Source: Halobacteriales archaeon QS_8_69_26 (lineage in GTDB: Archaea; Halobacteriota; Halobacteria; Halobacteriales; SW-7-71-33). From it: a stretch of DNA of 64,000 nucleotides. Both the position numbers and the translations under genes were made by a program. The notes below the pieces were generated by a model. The model saw nothing but the letters and a program-made list of their open reading frames with translations. It was not told the DNA's origin and ran no database searches. How positions within the stretch are numbered: the stretch's first letter is position 1; each line of letters starts with the position of its first letter. The stretch is from the NCBI GenBank assembly GCA_003023195.1, contig PXRX01000035.1, positions 58,910-122,909 on the forward strand, written 5' to 3'. Below, in pieces: positions 1 through 8,695 of the stretch.

Positions 1-252
1 GGACGTGCTTCACAGTTCGTTCCGAAGTCAAATCAAGCTTACGCGCTTCCTCCCCACCCCTAAAGGGGTGGGCTTCCGCGCTGTTACCGTTGTGAACCGA
101 GCCGGGATCCGCCCTGCTCTCCCGAGTCCCCCTGCCGCTCCCCCGGATCACAACCGGACCAGATCGCCGCAGTCTGGCGGTTACGACGCCCTGTTCCCCG
201 GGCGGTACTACTTTATCCCAGGCCTTCGAGTCACCGAACGGAGGACCGACCA
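1..252. other. Upstream region with a strong hairpin, possible IS605-type end
   Basis: No gene is supported here. Bases 53-60 and 65-72 form a perfect 8-bp inverted repeat (CCCACCCC, TAAA loop, GGGGTGGG). From memory, hairpins of this kind set in a pyrimidine-rich context occur at the ends of haloarchaeal IS200/IS605-type (TnpB) elements. No transposase or TnpB coding sequence is visible in the window, so this is either the edge of an element lying to the left or a solo end. A transcription terminator is the alternative. Confidence 0.4.
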
Positions 253-648
253 TTGGAGATCTCGGATAAACTCCTCTGTCTGTTCAGCGCCGAAGTGACT
301 CCTGCCGGAGACAAGTACGTCGTCGAGGTCCCGCGCCGCGAGGTAGACGCGGGCGAGATCGACGCCGGTGCCACCTACCGGGTCGCCCTCATCGCCCGCG
401 AGGAGCGCGAGGCCGGGGACGAGGAGGGCGGCGGGCCTCCCTCGGAACCCCAGCCCCCGGTCGACGTCGGCGAGACCCGCTACGTCGAAATCGAGGACAT
501 CGGCAAGCAGGGCGACGGCATCGCCCGCGTCGAACGGGGCTACGTGATCATCGTCCCCGGCGCCGAAGTCGGCGAGCAGGTCAAGGTCGAAATCACCGAG
601 GTGAAGTCCAACTTCGCCGTCGGCGAAGTGATCGAGGAAGAGTTCTGA
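253..648 (+). CDS. TRAM domain-containing protein
   Basis: A 131-residue acidic protein. The last 55 residues form a TRAM domain (RYVEIEDIGKQGDGIARV, then GYVIIVPGAEVGE), a small beta-barrel that binds RNA, found in haloarchaea as single-domain proteins and fused to tRNA-modifying enzymes. The first 50 residues (LLCLFSAEV and following) match the N-terminal part usual in the haloarchaeal family, which supports the TTG start at 253; no ATG lies nearby in frame. A role as an RNA chaperone or in translation is family-based inference. It stands alone, followed by about 280 bp without a gene. Confidence 0.85.
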   Translation: MEISDKLLCLFSAEVTPAGDKYVVEVPRREVDAGEIDAGATYRVALIAREEREAGDEEGGGPPSEPQPPVDVGETRYVEIEDIGKQGDGIARVERGYVIIVPGAEVGEQVKVEITEVKSNFAVGEVIEEEF

Positions 649-925
649 CGACCACCCCGTCCGCGGGTCGGGCGGTCCGGCGACCCGCGCCGACGGGGCC
701 CCGGGCCTGGGACCGACCAGGGCGGACCGACTGTGACTGACCGCTCTCTCCGACGGGCCGTTTCCCGTCGAACGTCATCCGCCCGATCACTCGGTCGGCT
801 GGAACGATCCCTTCCGTCCGATCACCCGGCCGTCGGGGGCGATCCCCGCCGTCCATCGGTGTCGATCCCCGCCGTCCGATCACCCGGCCGTCGGCGTCGT
901 CCTCACCCGTCTGCCGGGCCCGTCC
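649..925. other. Intergenic region with short diverged repeats
   Basis: About 280 bp between the TRAM gene and the convergent cupredoxin gene. It holds loosely repeated CCGTCCGATCACCCGGCCGT blocks around 815-900. I see no RNA gene or clear promoter; overlapping 3' ends and termination are the likely content. Confidence 0.4.
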
Positions 926-1351
926 TCACTCGGTCACGACGAGTTTCCCGACCATCCCGCCGCGCTCGTGGGGGATGCAGAAGTACTGGTAGGTGCCCGG
1001 CACTTCGACGGTTTGCTCGTAGGTCTCGTTGGGGTCGATCCCCCCGTCGAGGTCACGCCAGCCGTCCCGGGCGGCGGACTCCGACTCGAAGCCCCCGGAG
1101 GCGAAGAACGTCGCGTCGTCGGGGATCCCCTGTTCGTACGCCGTGACGGTGTGGGCCCGCGAGGAGGTGTTCTTCCAGACCACCGTGGTCCCGACCGGCA
1201 CCTCGTACTCCTCGGGGAGGAAGGCGTTGGTCGACATCCCGACGTCACAGTCCGAGCCACAGGAGGCGCCGCCCGATCCCAGGGTACCGAGACAGCCGGC
1301 ACCCCCGGCCAGGGTCGCCCCGGCGGTCGCGAGCAGTGCCCGGCGTTTCAT
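926..1351 (-). CDS. Halocyanin-like cupredoxin lipoprotein
   Basis: A 141-residue blue-copper protein. The N-terminus MKRRALLATAG is a Tat-type leader, followed by a lipobox ending at Cys20 (GGAGC), so the mature protein is probably lipid-anchored outside the cell. All four type 1 copper ligands are visible: His67 (RAHTV), Cys125 (YQYFC), His128 (IPHE) and Met133 (GGMVG). Family knowledge gives it a role in electron transfer, as in halocyanin or plastocyanin; its redox partner is unknown. I chose the ATG at 1351 over an in-frame start 7 codons upstream because the Tat leader begins there. Confidence 0.88.
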   Translation of the reverse strand: MKRRALLATAGATLAGGAGCLGTLGSGGASCGSDCDVGMSTNAFLPEEYEVPVGTTVVWKNTSSRAHTVTAYEQGIPDDATFFASGGFESESAARDGWRDLDGGIDPNETYEQTVEVPGTYQYFCIPHERGGMVGKLVVTE

Positions 1352-1522
1352 GCCCGGAGGTCGGACCCGCACGCCTATAGGCGGCGCGATCCGCGGCCGG
1401 CAACCAGCCGTCGGAGGGGAAACGCCGGGCCATCGGGGATCCGTGGGGCGCGGACCCCGGGTCCGGATGGTGCCGACCGGGGATCATAAACACGTAAGGG
1501 CGCACTGGTCCAGGCCGGTGGT

Positions 1523-2365
1523 ATGAAGCCCCGGTTCGTCGGGCGGCTGGGCGTGGCCGACGCCGTCACCACGTTCAACGCCGTCCTCGGATTCCTGGCG
1601 GTGGCGGCGGCCACGGCCGCGCCGGGGCTCGCGGCACGCGCGGTTCTGCTCGCGGGGATCGCCGACGGCCTGGACGGGGTGCTCGCGCGCCGGTACGGCT
1701 CCTCGAAGGCCGGCCCCTACCTCGACTCGCTGGCGGACGTGGCCTCGTTCGCCGTCGCGCCCGCGGTCCTGGTGTTCGCCGTCGTCCGGGAGGCCTGGGA
1801 CGTGACGGTCGCGCTCTCGCCGGCGGCGGCCACCCCCCGGACCGCGCTCGCGGTCGGGGTTCCGGCCCTGTTCGTCGCCGCGGCGGTCGTGCGCCTGGGC
1901 CTGTACACGGCCTACGACGTCGAGGACGAGGCCACCGAGGGGGCCCAGAGCACGCTGGCGGCGACGGTGCTGGGGGCGGCGGTCCTCTCGGGGTACACCG
2001 GCCCGACCTTCCTGCTCGCGGTCACCGGCGCGTTCGTCTACCTGATGCTCGCTCCGATCCGGTACCCGGACCTGCTGGCCCGGGACGCCTTCCTGATGGG
2101 CGTCGTCCACTTCCTTGCGGTCCTGTTCCCCCGGGCGCTCGACCGGTCGTTCCCCGTCGCACTGCTGATCCTGGGCCTGGCGTACATGCTCCTGTCGCCG
2201 TGGCTCTACTGGCGGGACGGCTTCCCCACCCTGGGATCCTCCGACGGGGACGGGGGCGAGTCCGCATTCACGGAGGATGACGACGCCGTGGAGGGGACCG
2301 ACGGGCCGGCGGAGGACGACGGGGGTGGGGACGGCGCGAGCGCCGACGGGAAAGGAAACGCTTAG
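1523..2365 (+). CDS. pssA: CDP-alcohol phosphatidyltransferase (archaetidylserine synthase type)
   Basis: A 280-residue membrane enzyme with the CDP-alcohol phosphotransferase motif DG-x2-DG-x2-AR-x8-G-x3-D-x3-D; the acidic residues are near 48, 51, 68 and 72. Such enzymes swap the CMP of a CDP-lipid for an alcohol. The haloarchaeal subgroup is known as the protein-sorting archaetidylserine synthase that works with archaeosortase on PGF-CTERM proteins, and PGF-CTERM substrates do occur in this window (33.7 and 59.8 kb). Hydrophobic helices fill residues 15-225, followed by a 45-residue acidic tail. The exact lipid headgroup is inferred from the family. Confidence 0.82.
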   Translation: MKPRFVGRLGVADAVTTFNAVLGFLAVAAATAAPGLAARAVLLAGIADGLDGVLARRYGSSKAGPYLDSLADVASFAVAPAVLVFAVVREAWDVTVALSPAAATPRTALAVGVPALFVAAAVVRLGLYTAYDVEDEATEGAQSTLAATVLGAAVLSGYTGPTFLLAVTGAFVYLMLAPIRYPDLLARDAFLMGVVHFLAVLFPRALDRSFPVALLILGLAYMLLSPWLYWRDGFPTLGSSDGDGGESAFTEDDDAVEGTDGPAEDDGGGDGASADGKGNA

Positions 2366-2432
2366 GGGCCGTTCACCCGGAGCCTCGGTGTATGAACGCG
2401 AGCGTCGGTCCGGCCAGCGGGGGGATCGCCCC

Positions 2433-3752
2433 ATGAGCGACGAGGGATCCGACGACGAGGCCGAAGAACCCGAGAACGGGGAAGCAGCGGAACCCGAGAA
2501 CGGGGAAGCAGAGGAACCCGAGAACGGCGAGGCCGAGGAGGTAACCGTCGAGTCGCTCCGGGAGCGCCTCGCGGCGATAGCGGAGCGCCTGGACGCCGCC
2601 GAGACCGAGGACGACCTCGACGAGGTTGAGGCCCAGGTCGAGGACCTGGAGGCCGACCTCGAGGCCGCGGACCTGCCCGAACCCGACGACGAGGACGAGG
2701 AGGCCCCGGCCGAGGACGTCGAGGGCGAACTCGAGGCCGTCAAGGAGGACCTGGAGGAGGCCCGCGGCCCCTACGCCGAGGACGTCGCCGAGAGCCTGGA
2801 GGGTACCGCCTCGACGGTCGAGGGTGGCGACTGGACCGACGACGGCGAGGACGAACTCGTCGCGGCGGTCGACACCTTCCTGGAGAGCGCGGGCGGGATC
2901 CTCGACCGGTCGTTCGACCGGGAGGGCGAGGACCCCGAGAGCCTCGCGGCGACGCTGCGGTCGGTCGCAGACGACGTCCGCGAGGTCGGACTCGACCCCG
3001 ACGCTGACGCCGAGACTATCGCCGACCTCCTGGAGGCCGCCGAGGTCCTCGAAACCTCGGTCGACGAGGCCGAGGAGTGGGCCGACCTCACCGTCCGGGA
3101 GCAACTCGCCGAGCACGGCTTCTACGACGTGCTCGACCACCGCAAGGACTACCCGCCGGAGTGGGCGGCGCTCAAGGTCTGGGAGAAGCGGAACGAACCG
3201 GAGATGATCCTCCTGGCGCTGGACAAACTCGACTCGGAGTTCATGGAGGACCACTGCATGGAGGCGCTGAACCGCCTCGGCGCCGAGGAGGCCTTAGACG
3301 AGATGCTCCAGCTGGCCCAGCGCCGCGACAAGGACGCCATCGCGATCCTCGGCAAGATCGGCAGCGAGGAGCCGGTCGAGGACCTGCTGGAGTTCGCCGA
3401 GGCCGACTCGGACCCGGGGCTCCAGACGACCACCCTGAAGGCCCTCGGCGAGATCGGAAGCGAGGACGCCACCCAGACCGTCGCGGACCGGCTGGCAAGC
3501 GACAACCCCGAGGTCCGGAGCGCGGCCGCCCGTTCGCTCGGGCTGATCGGCGACACCCGTGCCGTCGACCCGCTGGCGGCGACCCTGGCCGAGGACGAGG
3601 CCGACACCGTCCGGGCCAGCGCGGCCTGGGCGCTGAACGCCATCGGTACCGAACGCGCCCTGGAGGAGGTGCGGGCCTACACCGACGACCGCGCCTACCT
3701 CGTCCAGGCCGAGGCCGAGCGGGCCCCCGAACCCCGCGAGGGGCCGGCCTGA
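2433..3752 (+). CDS. HEAT-repeat protein
   Basis: A 439-residue, very acidic protein. Residues 1-40 are a low-complexity segment with three copies of EEPENGEA; residues 40-240 are Glu/Asp-rich and probably helical or coiled; residues 250-430 carry about five HEAT/PBS-lyase-type repeats (for example LGEIGSEDATQTVADRL and LGLIGDTRAVDPLAATL). HEAT repeats form curved scaffolds for protein contacts; no catalytic motif is seen. The ATG at 2433 begins MSDEGSDDE and is preferred over an upstream frame extension rich in Arg and Gly. It follows pssA by 67 bp and could be co-transcribed. Confidence 0.82.
   Translation: MSDEGSDDEAEEPENGEAAEPENGEAEEPENGEAEEVTVESLRERLAAIAERLDAAETEDDLDEVEAQVEDLEADLEAADLPEPDDEDEEAPAEDVEGELEAVKEDLEEARGPYAEDVAESLEGTASTVEGGDWTDDGEDELVAAVDTFLESAGGILDRSFDREGEDPESLAATLRSVADDVREVGLDPDADAETIADLLEAAEVLETSVDEAEEWADLTVREQLAEHGFYDVLDHRKDYPPEWAALKVWEKRNEPEMILLALDKLDSEFMEDHCMEALNRLGAEEALDEMLQLAQRRDKDAIAILGKIGSEEPVEDLLEFAEADSDPGLQTTTLKALGEIGSEDATQTVADRLASDNPEVRSAAARSLGLIGDTRAVDPLAATLAEDEADTVRASAAWALNAIGTERALEEVRAYTDDRAYLVQAEAERAPEPREGPA
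2466..2532 (+). repeat. 24-bp tandem repeat, 3 copies, within a gene
   Basis: Units begin at 2466, 2490 and 2514 and encode the Glu/Pro/Asn/Gly repeat at the N-terminus of the HEAT-repeat protein. The unit length is a multiple of three, so changes in copy number keep the frame. Confidence 0.9.
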
Positions 3753-4179
3753 CGGTCCGACGCCCCGCCCGACTGTCGACCCCTTCCGGTCGTCTGCCGG
3801 ACGTTCCCTTTTCGGCCCCCGTCGAACGGCGGTCCCGTGACCCACCACCGTTTCGAGTGACGCGTCGGACGACGCGCCGGGGGGTGATCCCCCCCGAACG
3901 TGGGGGGTTCGATCCCCACCCGGACCGGAGGGGATCCGGTTCCCGCCTGGATCGGAGGGGATCCGGTTCCCACCTAGACCGGAGCGGATCCGGTTCCCGC
4001 CCGGACCGGAGGGGATCCGGTTCCCGCCTGGACCGGAGGACCACGGTCCCGTTCGCGCGTCCGGTCTTGGCGGTGCCCGCGAGGCGGTAGGCCTCGGAGC
4101 GGGCAGTCCGCCGGCGTAGGAGGGGCATACTGCCCTGAAGCAGGGCATTACGATTTTTTCGGGCCACGCACTCGGTCCC
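3753..4179. other. Intergenic region with tandem repeat and hairpin
   Basis: A 427-bp gap. It contains the 27-bp repeats at 3923-4040 and a 7-bp stem hairpin (TGCCCTG, AAG, CAGGGCA) at about 4130-4148 followed by a T-run (4153-4159). The CCCTGAAGCAGGGC stem recalls hairpins near haloarchaeal TnpB elements, but no element gene is present. The T-rich stretch about 25 bp before the GTG at 4180 could serve as the TATA box of the next gene. Confidence 0.4.
3923..4040 (+). repeat. 27-bp tandem repeat, about 4.4 copies
   Basis: Units begin at 3923, 3950, 3977, 4004 and 4031, each centred on GGATCCGGTTCCC. They lie between genes. The units differ at a few positions, so they are not freshly duplicated. 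Confidence 0.9.
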
Positions 4180-6732
4180 GTGGCTCCGAGCGGACTCTCC
4201 AGGCGCCGCCTGCTCCGGTGGACGGCGACGGCGGGTGCGGTCGGCCTCGCCGCCCGGACCGACGCGCCGGGAGTCGAGACTCCTCCAGGGGAGGTGTCGG
4301 CCGACGACGCCGGCGGAGTGGGGGACGAGACGGCCGGCGACGGCGTACGAGCCGTCGACGACACCGCGTCGTTCGCCGCAGAACTGGCGACCCTCCGGCC
4401 GGAGGCGGGGGATCGCAACCGGTACGAACGGGTCGGCGAGGCGGTGGCCGTCGACGGCGACGCCGCACTCGTCGGGACGGGGGCCGGCGGGGTGGTCTAC
4501 GCGTTCGAGCGTTCGGCGGGGGGCTGGACGCTTGCGGCGAGGCTGACGCCCGGGGACGACCGCGGCGGTCGGTTCGGGGTCTCCGTCTCGCTGGACGGCG
4601 ACGCGGCCGTGGTGGGGGCGCCGGTCGCGGACGACCCGAACGGCGACCGGGCGGGCGCGGCCTACGCCTTCGAGCGCTCGGGCGGGGAGTGGACGCGGGC
4701 CGGGAGGCTCGCCCCCGCCGACGGGGACCCGGACGACCGGTTCGGGCGGGCGGTCGCGGTCTGTGGCGACGTCGCGGTGGTCGGTGCGCCGCTCGACGAG
4801 GACCCGAACGGCGAGGGCGCGGGTTCGGCCTCCGTCTTCGAGCGGTCCGGCGGGACCTGGCGGGAAGTGGCGACGCTCTCGGCCGCCGACGGGGACCCGG
4901 ACGACCGGTTCGGGCGGGCGGTCGCGACCGACGGGGACGTCGCGGTTGTCGGCGCACCGTTCGCCGGCGACCGGGCGGGCGCGGCCTACGCGTTCGATCG
5001 CTCGGGCGACGACTGGGTGCAGGCGGCCAGGCTGACCGCCGCGGAGGGCGGCGTCGGCGACTCGTTCGGCGTCTCGGTGGCGGTCGACGGCGAGACTGTG
5101 GTCGTCGGGGCGGACCTCGCCCGGTCGTCCGACGGAGTCGTCGCGGGGGCGGCCTACGCGTTCGATCGCTCGGGCGGGGCCTGGACCCGGTCGGCGACGC
5201 TGTGGGCCGAGAACCCCCGTCCCGGCGACTTCTTCGGCACCTCCGTCGCCCTGGCCGGCGACGCCGCCCTCGTCGGGGCACCGCTCGAGGCCGGGGTCGA
5301 CGGCATGGAGGCGGGGGCGGCGTACGTCTTCGAGCGTTCGGGCGGGGGATGGACCCGGACGAGGCGGCTGTCGGCGGACGGGGCCCGGGGCGACCGGTTC
5401 GGCGACGCCGTCGCCCTGGCCGGCGGTGCCGCCGTGGTCGGACGACTGAACGCCTCCCCGGAGACGGCCGGCGGGGCCCACGCCTTCGAGCGGTCCGGTG
5501 AGGACTGGACCCGCGTGGTGGAACTGTCCGGCCCCCTCGACGACCCCGGCGACCGGTTCGGTGCCGCGGTGGCGGTCGACGGTGACCTCGCGGTCGTCGG
5601 CGCCCGGGGGGACGAGGACCCCAACGGTCCGGAGGCCGGCGCGGCCTACGCGTTCGAGCGCTCGGACGGGGTCTGGACTCACGGCGGGCAACTCGCCGCG
5701 AGCGACGGGGTTTCGTACGACGGGTTCGGTCACGCGGTCGCGGTCGAGGGCGACGCCGCGGTGGTCGGCGCGCCGTTCGACGACTCCCCGGAGAGGAGCC
5801 CCGCCGGCGCGGCCTACGCCTTCGAGCGGTCCGGCGGTGAGTGGGTCCAGCGGTCGAAGCTCACCGTCCCCGGCGGCGACCCGGGTGACGCGCTAGGGGC
5901 CTCGGTGGTGACCTCGGACGACGTCGTCCTCGTCGGTGCGCCCGGTGCGAGCGCGGTCCACGTCTTCGAACGCTCGGGGGAGAACTGGACCCGGGCGGCG
6001 GGGCTGTCCGGCGACGGTCGGTTCGGTACCGCGGTGGCGGTCCAGGACGACGTCGCGGTGGTCGGTGCTCCCGGTGCGGGGACGGCCCACGTCTTCGAGC
6101 GTTCGGGGGGGAACTGGACCCGGATCGCCAGGCTAACGGGCGAGGGCGGGTCCGGCGACCGGTTCGGGGCCGCCGTCGCCCTCGACGGCGGGGCAGCCCT
6201 CGTCGGTGACCCAGGGGCGGGAGCGGTCTTCGTCTTCGAGCGGTCCGGCGGGGACTGGTCCCGGGCGGCGAGGCTGGACCCCGGGGACGGGGCCGCCGGG
6301 TTCGGGAGCGCCGTCGACCTCGGCGGCGACGTCGCGGTCGTCGGCGACCCGTCCGTCGACGGTCCGGACGGGGAAGACGCGGGTACAGCCACCGTCTTCG
6401 AGCGATCCGACGGGGCGTGGTCCCGACTGGAGCGACTCGCCGCGGATCCGGGTCCCGGGGACGCCCTCGGGATCGCCGTCGGGGTCGACGACGGCACCGT
6501 CCTCGTCGGTGCGCCCGGCGACGGGTCCGGTGCGGTCCCGGCGGCCAGGGGATCGGTTTCGGTGTTCGGCGGACTGGCGTGCGACGCACCGCCGCCGGTC
6601 GTCAGTGCGGACCTGAACGGTGACTGTGCCATCGACTCGGACGAACTCCGGACCGCCATCGCCGCCTGGGCCCGGGGGGAGTACACGACGGAGGAGTTGC
6701 GGGCGGTCACCCGGGCCTGGGCGACCGACTGA
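4180..6732 (+). CDS. Secreted FG-GAP repeat protein with dockerin-like C-terminus
   Basis: An 850-residue protein. SRRRLLRWTATAGAVGLAA near the N-terminus is a Tat leader. Residues about 70-800 contain some 12-13 repeats of roughly 50-55 residues with the pattern GDRFG.AVA.DGD.A.VGAP followed by AYAFERSGG.W, the FG-GAP / beta-propeller type. The end (DLNGDCAIDSDEL, then a second helix) resembles a single calcium-binding dockerin-like or EF-hand unit common in haloarchaeal surface proteins. A cell-surface or adhesive role is inference. The GTG at 4180 is chosen because the Tat motif follows within ten residues. Repeats are highly similar to each other, so copy-number changes are possible. Confidence 0.82.
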   Translation: MAPSGLSRRRLLRWTATAGAVGLAARTDAPGVETPPGEVSADDAGGVGDETAGDGVRAVDDTASFAAELATLRPEAGDRNRYERVGEAVAVDGDAALVGTGAGGVVYAFERSAGGWTLAARLTPGDDRGGRFGVSVSLDGDAAVVGAPVADDPNGDRAGAAYAFERSGGEWTRAGRLAPADGDPDDRFGRAVAVCGDVAVVGAPLDEDPNGEGAGSASVFERSGGTWREVATLSAADGDPDDRFGRAVATDGDVAVVGAPFAGDRAGAAYAFDRSGDDWVQAARLTAAEGGVGDSFGVSVAVDGETVVVGADLARSSDGVVAGAAYAFDRSGGAWTRSATLWAENPRPGDFFGTSVALAGDAALVGAPLEAGVDGMEAGAAYVFERSGGGWTRTRRLSADGARGDRFGDAVALAGGAAVVGRLNASPETAGGAHAFERSGEDWTRVVELSGPLDDPGDRFGAAVAVDGDLAVVGARGDEDPNGPEAGAAYAFERSDGVWTHGGQLAASDGVSYDGFGHAVAVEGDAAVVGAPFDDSPERSPAGAAYAFERSGGEWVQRSKLTVPGGDPGDALGASVVTSDDVVLVGAPGASAVHVFERSGENWTRAAGLSGDGRFGTAVAVQDDVAVVGAPGAGTAHVFERSGGNWTRIARLTGEGGSGDRFGAAVALDGGAALVGDPGAGAVFVFERSGGDWSRAARLDPGDGAAGFGSAVDLGGDVAVVGDPSVDGPDGEDAGTATVFERSDGAWSRLERLAADPGPGDALGIAVGVDDGTVLVGAPGDGSGAVPAARGSVSVFGGLACDAPPPVVSADLNGDCAIDSDELRTAIAAWARGEYTTEELRAVTRAWATD

Positions 6733-6875
6733 GTGGGGCGGTTCCCGTTCGGAGTCGGTGGCGGATCCCGTTCAGAGCAGGCTCCCGTAGAGCGCCCCGA
6801 TGCGGTCGACGGACCGTTCGACGTCGACCGACGGGCGCCGGTCGAGGCAGTGCTCCGCCAGGCGCTCCCGGTCTG

Positions 6876-7280
6876 TCAGTGGAGTTTCAACTCGACCGTA
6901 CGGCCGTCCGGATCGCGGACGTAGGCCGCCCAGTCGTTGCCGTAGGCTCCGTACCGCTCGTAGGGTTCGCCCGCCTGGACCTCGACCCCTTCCGCTCGCA
7001 GGTCGTCGAGGAACCGTGCCATCTCCTCCTCGGTGTTCACGTCGTCCGAGCGCACGAGCAGGCAGACGTGGTCGTTCCCGACGGCTATCTCCTCGTCGGT
7101 CGGCACGAGGTGGAGGTGCCGTCCCCCGGCGGCGACGGCGACGAAGGGCACGTCCCCGTCCTCGTAGCGGTCCCGGTCGCGGACCGGGAGGCCGAGGAGG
7201 TCGTGGTAGAACGCCAGTGCCCGGTCGATGTCGCTCACCCGGATCGCTACGTGGTCCATGTCGACGACGTCGACGTCCAT
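6876..7280 (-). CDS. VOC family (glyoxalase/dioxygenase-like) protein
   Basis: A 134-residue vicinal-oxygen-chelate protein: MDHVAIRVSD at the start, ALAFYHDLLGLPV, a central HLHLV strand and the closing DPDGRTVELKLH. His9, His (in HLHLV) and the Glu of VELK are the probable metal ligands. The family includes glyoxalase I, fosfomycin-resistance proteins and extradiol dioxygenases; the substrate cannot be told from sequence. A copy of the window's 20-bp palindrome lies 83 bp upstream of its start (7363-7382). Confidence 0.85.
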   Translation of the reverse strand: MDVDVVDMDHVAIRVSDIDRALAFYHDLLGLPVRDRDRYEDGDVPFVAVAAGGRHLHLVPTDEEIAVGNDHVCLLVRSDDVNTEEEMARFLDDLRAEGVEVQAGEPYERYGAYGNDWAAYVRDPDGRTVELKLH

Positions 7281-7362
7281 GCCCCGCCTTGGCCGTCTGC
7301 GGGTTTAGCCGTTGGGTCGGTGGATCGGTCCGAGCGAGGGCACCCGCGGCGGTCCCGTCGTC

Positions 7363-7382
7363 TTACAGTAACGTTACCGTAT
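7363..7382. promoter_or_regulatory. Palindrome copy a (TTACAGTAA-CG-TTACCGTAT)
   Basis: A near-perfect inverted repeat with one mismatch pair near the centre of the right arm and one at its end. It lies 83 bp upstream of the VOC gene start on the minus strand and supplies stop codons to two minus-strand frames. Confidence 0.75.
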
Positions 7383-7508
7383 CTTCTGTCTGTTCGTCCC
7401 CGGCGACGATCCGGTCCGTCCGTCCCCGGTGACGACGGTCACCGTGGCGGTCTCACCGGTTGCGGCGGCGACCGCCGCACCGGCGCGGAGCAGGTCACGC
7501 CGCAACAC
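7374..7508 (-). pseudogene. Possible truncated secreted-protein fragment
   Basis: A 44-codon frame starting at GTG 7508 begins VLRRDLLRAGAAVAAATG, which looks like a Tat leader, and then ends after about 25 further residues at a TAA provided by the palindrome. A second frame over the same bases ends in TEDTVTLL at the next palindrome stop. The simplest reading is the remnant of a secreted protein that lost most of its body. It may also be chance in GC-rich DNA. Confidence 0.3.
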
Positions 7509-7931
7509 GGTCGGTCACGCTCCGGCCGACCCCCGTGGTCCGGTGGGGATCCGGTCCGGGGACGGTTCGGCGACGATCACTCGCGGGGACCGCCGCGAAT
7601 CGGAAGCACCCCGGGATCGCGATCGGAGAAACGCCGGACGTCACGCTCGAACGTACCGGGATCGTGCTCCACGGAACCGGGGACATCCCCGGGACCGACG
7701 AATTCCGCGAACATGTTCCTCCGCTTTCACCCGGTTCGTCACTGGAGGAGATCGACGCCGGGATCCCCCTCGACCGGTCGCCCCCGGAACAGCCCCGGTC
7801 CGAGGCTCCGGATCCGCTCCAGTCGGAGACTCCGGATCCACCCCACGACGGTGGCGCCGTCGGCGGTACGGGTCACTCTCCCGACCGTCGCGGAACGGAA
7901 CGGCTTTACGGCGTCGGCGACTCCCGATCGT

Positions 7932-8543
7932 ATGAATTACGACCAGCGCCTCGACAGGGCGCTCGACCGACTCCCCGACCTCGCCGGCGAGGACCGCCGG
8001 CTCTCGATCCCCGACCCCGTCACCGAACCCGACGGCGCGTTCACCCGGCTGAACAACCTGGGTGACATCGCCGACGTCCTCGCCCGCGACCCCGAGCACC
8101 TCCACCGGTCGATCCAGAGCGAACTGGGCACCAACGGCCAGTTCGACGGCTCCCGGGGCCGGTACAACGGCACCTTCTCCCCCGACGACTTCTCGGCGGC
8201 CGTCGAGGAGTACGTCGCCGAGTTCGTCACCTGCTCGGAGTGTGGCCTGCCCGACACCCGCCTGGTGACCGAGAACGGCACCCGGATGCTGCGCTGTGAG
8301 GCCTGTGGCGCGTTCCGCCCGGTCGCCAAGCGCACGTCGAAGAGCGCCGGCGTCCAGTCCCGCCCCACCCTGGAGGAGGGCGAGACCTACGAGGTGAAGA
8401 TCACAGACACCGGCCGCAAGGGCGACGGCGTCGCCGAGAAGGGCAAGTACACCATCTTCGTCTCCGGCGCCCGCGAGGGCCAGGTCGTCGACGCCTACAT
8501 CGAGTCGATAAGCGGCACCCTCGCGTTCGCCCGCGCCGTCTGA
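7932..8543 (+). CDS. eif2b: Translation initiation factor aIF2 subunit beta with TRAM domain
   Basis: A 203-residue protein. Residues 1-130 match aIF2-beta: the core (FTRLNNLGDIADVLARD and GRYNGTF) and a C-terminal zinc ribbon with CSEC and CEAC. aIF2-beta is part of the heterotrimer that carries initiator Met-tRNA to the small ribosomal subunit. Residues about 140-203 form an added TRAM domain (ITDTGRKGDGVAEKG), a fusion usual in haloarchaea. The ATG at 7932 sits in the expected place. It is monocistronic here, separated by 150 bp from the next gene. Confidence 0.93.
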   Translation: MNYDQRLDRALDRLPDLAGEDRRLSIPDPVTEPDGAFTRLNNLGDIADVLARDPEHLHRSIQSELGTNGQFDGSRGRYNGTFSPDDFSAAVEEYVAEFVTCSECGLPDTRLVTENGTRMLRCEACGAFRPVAKRTSKSAGVQSRPTLEEGETYEVKITDTGRKGDGVAEKGKYTIFVSGAREGQVVDAYIESISGTLAFARAV

Positions 8544-8695
8544 TCGTCGGTGGCGGTCCGGACGCGGTTCGCGTCCGATCCCGGTGTTCGCCCGTCCCCT
8601 CCGACGCCCCGACCCCACCGTTCGTGTAGAATATAGTACATAAATTCCCTTCCGGAACAGCTTATGGTCCCGGGGGTCCTTCTATCGAGCAAGCG

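Larger units (their letters stand above)
7281..7931. other. Long intergenic region with palindrome and a gene fragment
   Basis: A 650-bp gap between divergent genes. It holds the palindrome at 7363-7382 and a short minus-strand reading frame with a Tat-like leader at 7374-7508. A plus-strand stretch from about 7600 to 7850 has protein-like composition but no start, family match or continuous neighbour. I regard the region as decayed coding sequence plus the aIF2-beta promoter (GGCTTTACGG near 7900). Confidence 0.4.

Noticed and set aside
7460..8065. Plus-strand open frame before aIF2-beta
   Set aside because: No start with a promoter, no domain, and it runs out of frame into aIF2-beta; at most a decayed fragment.
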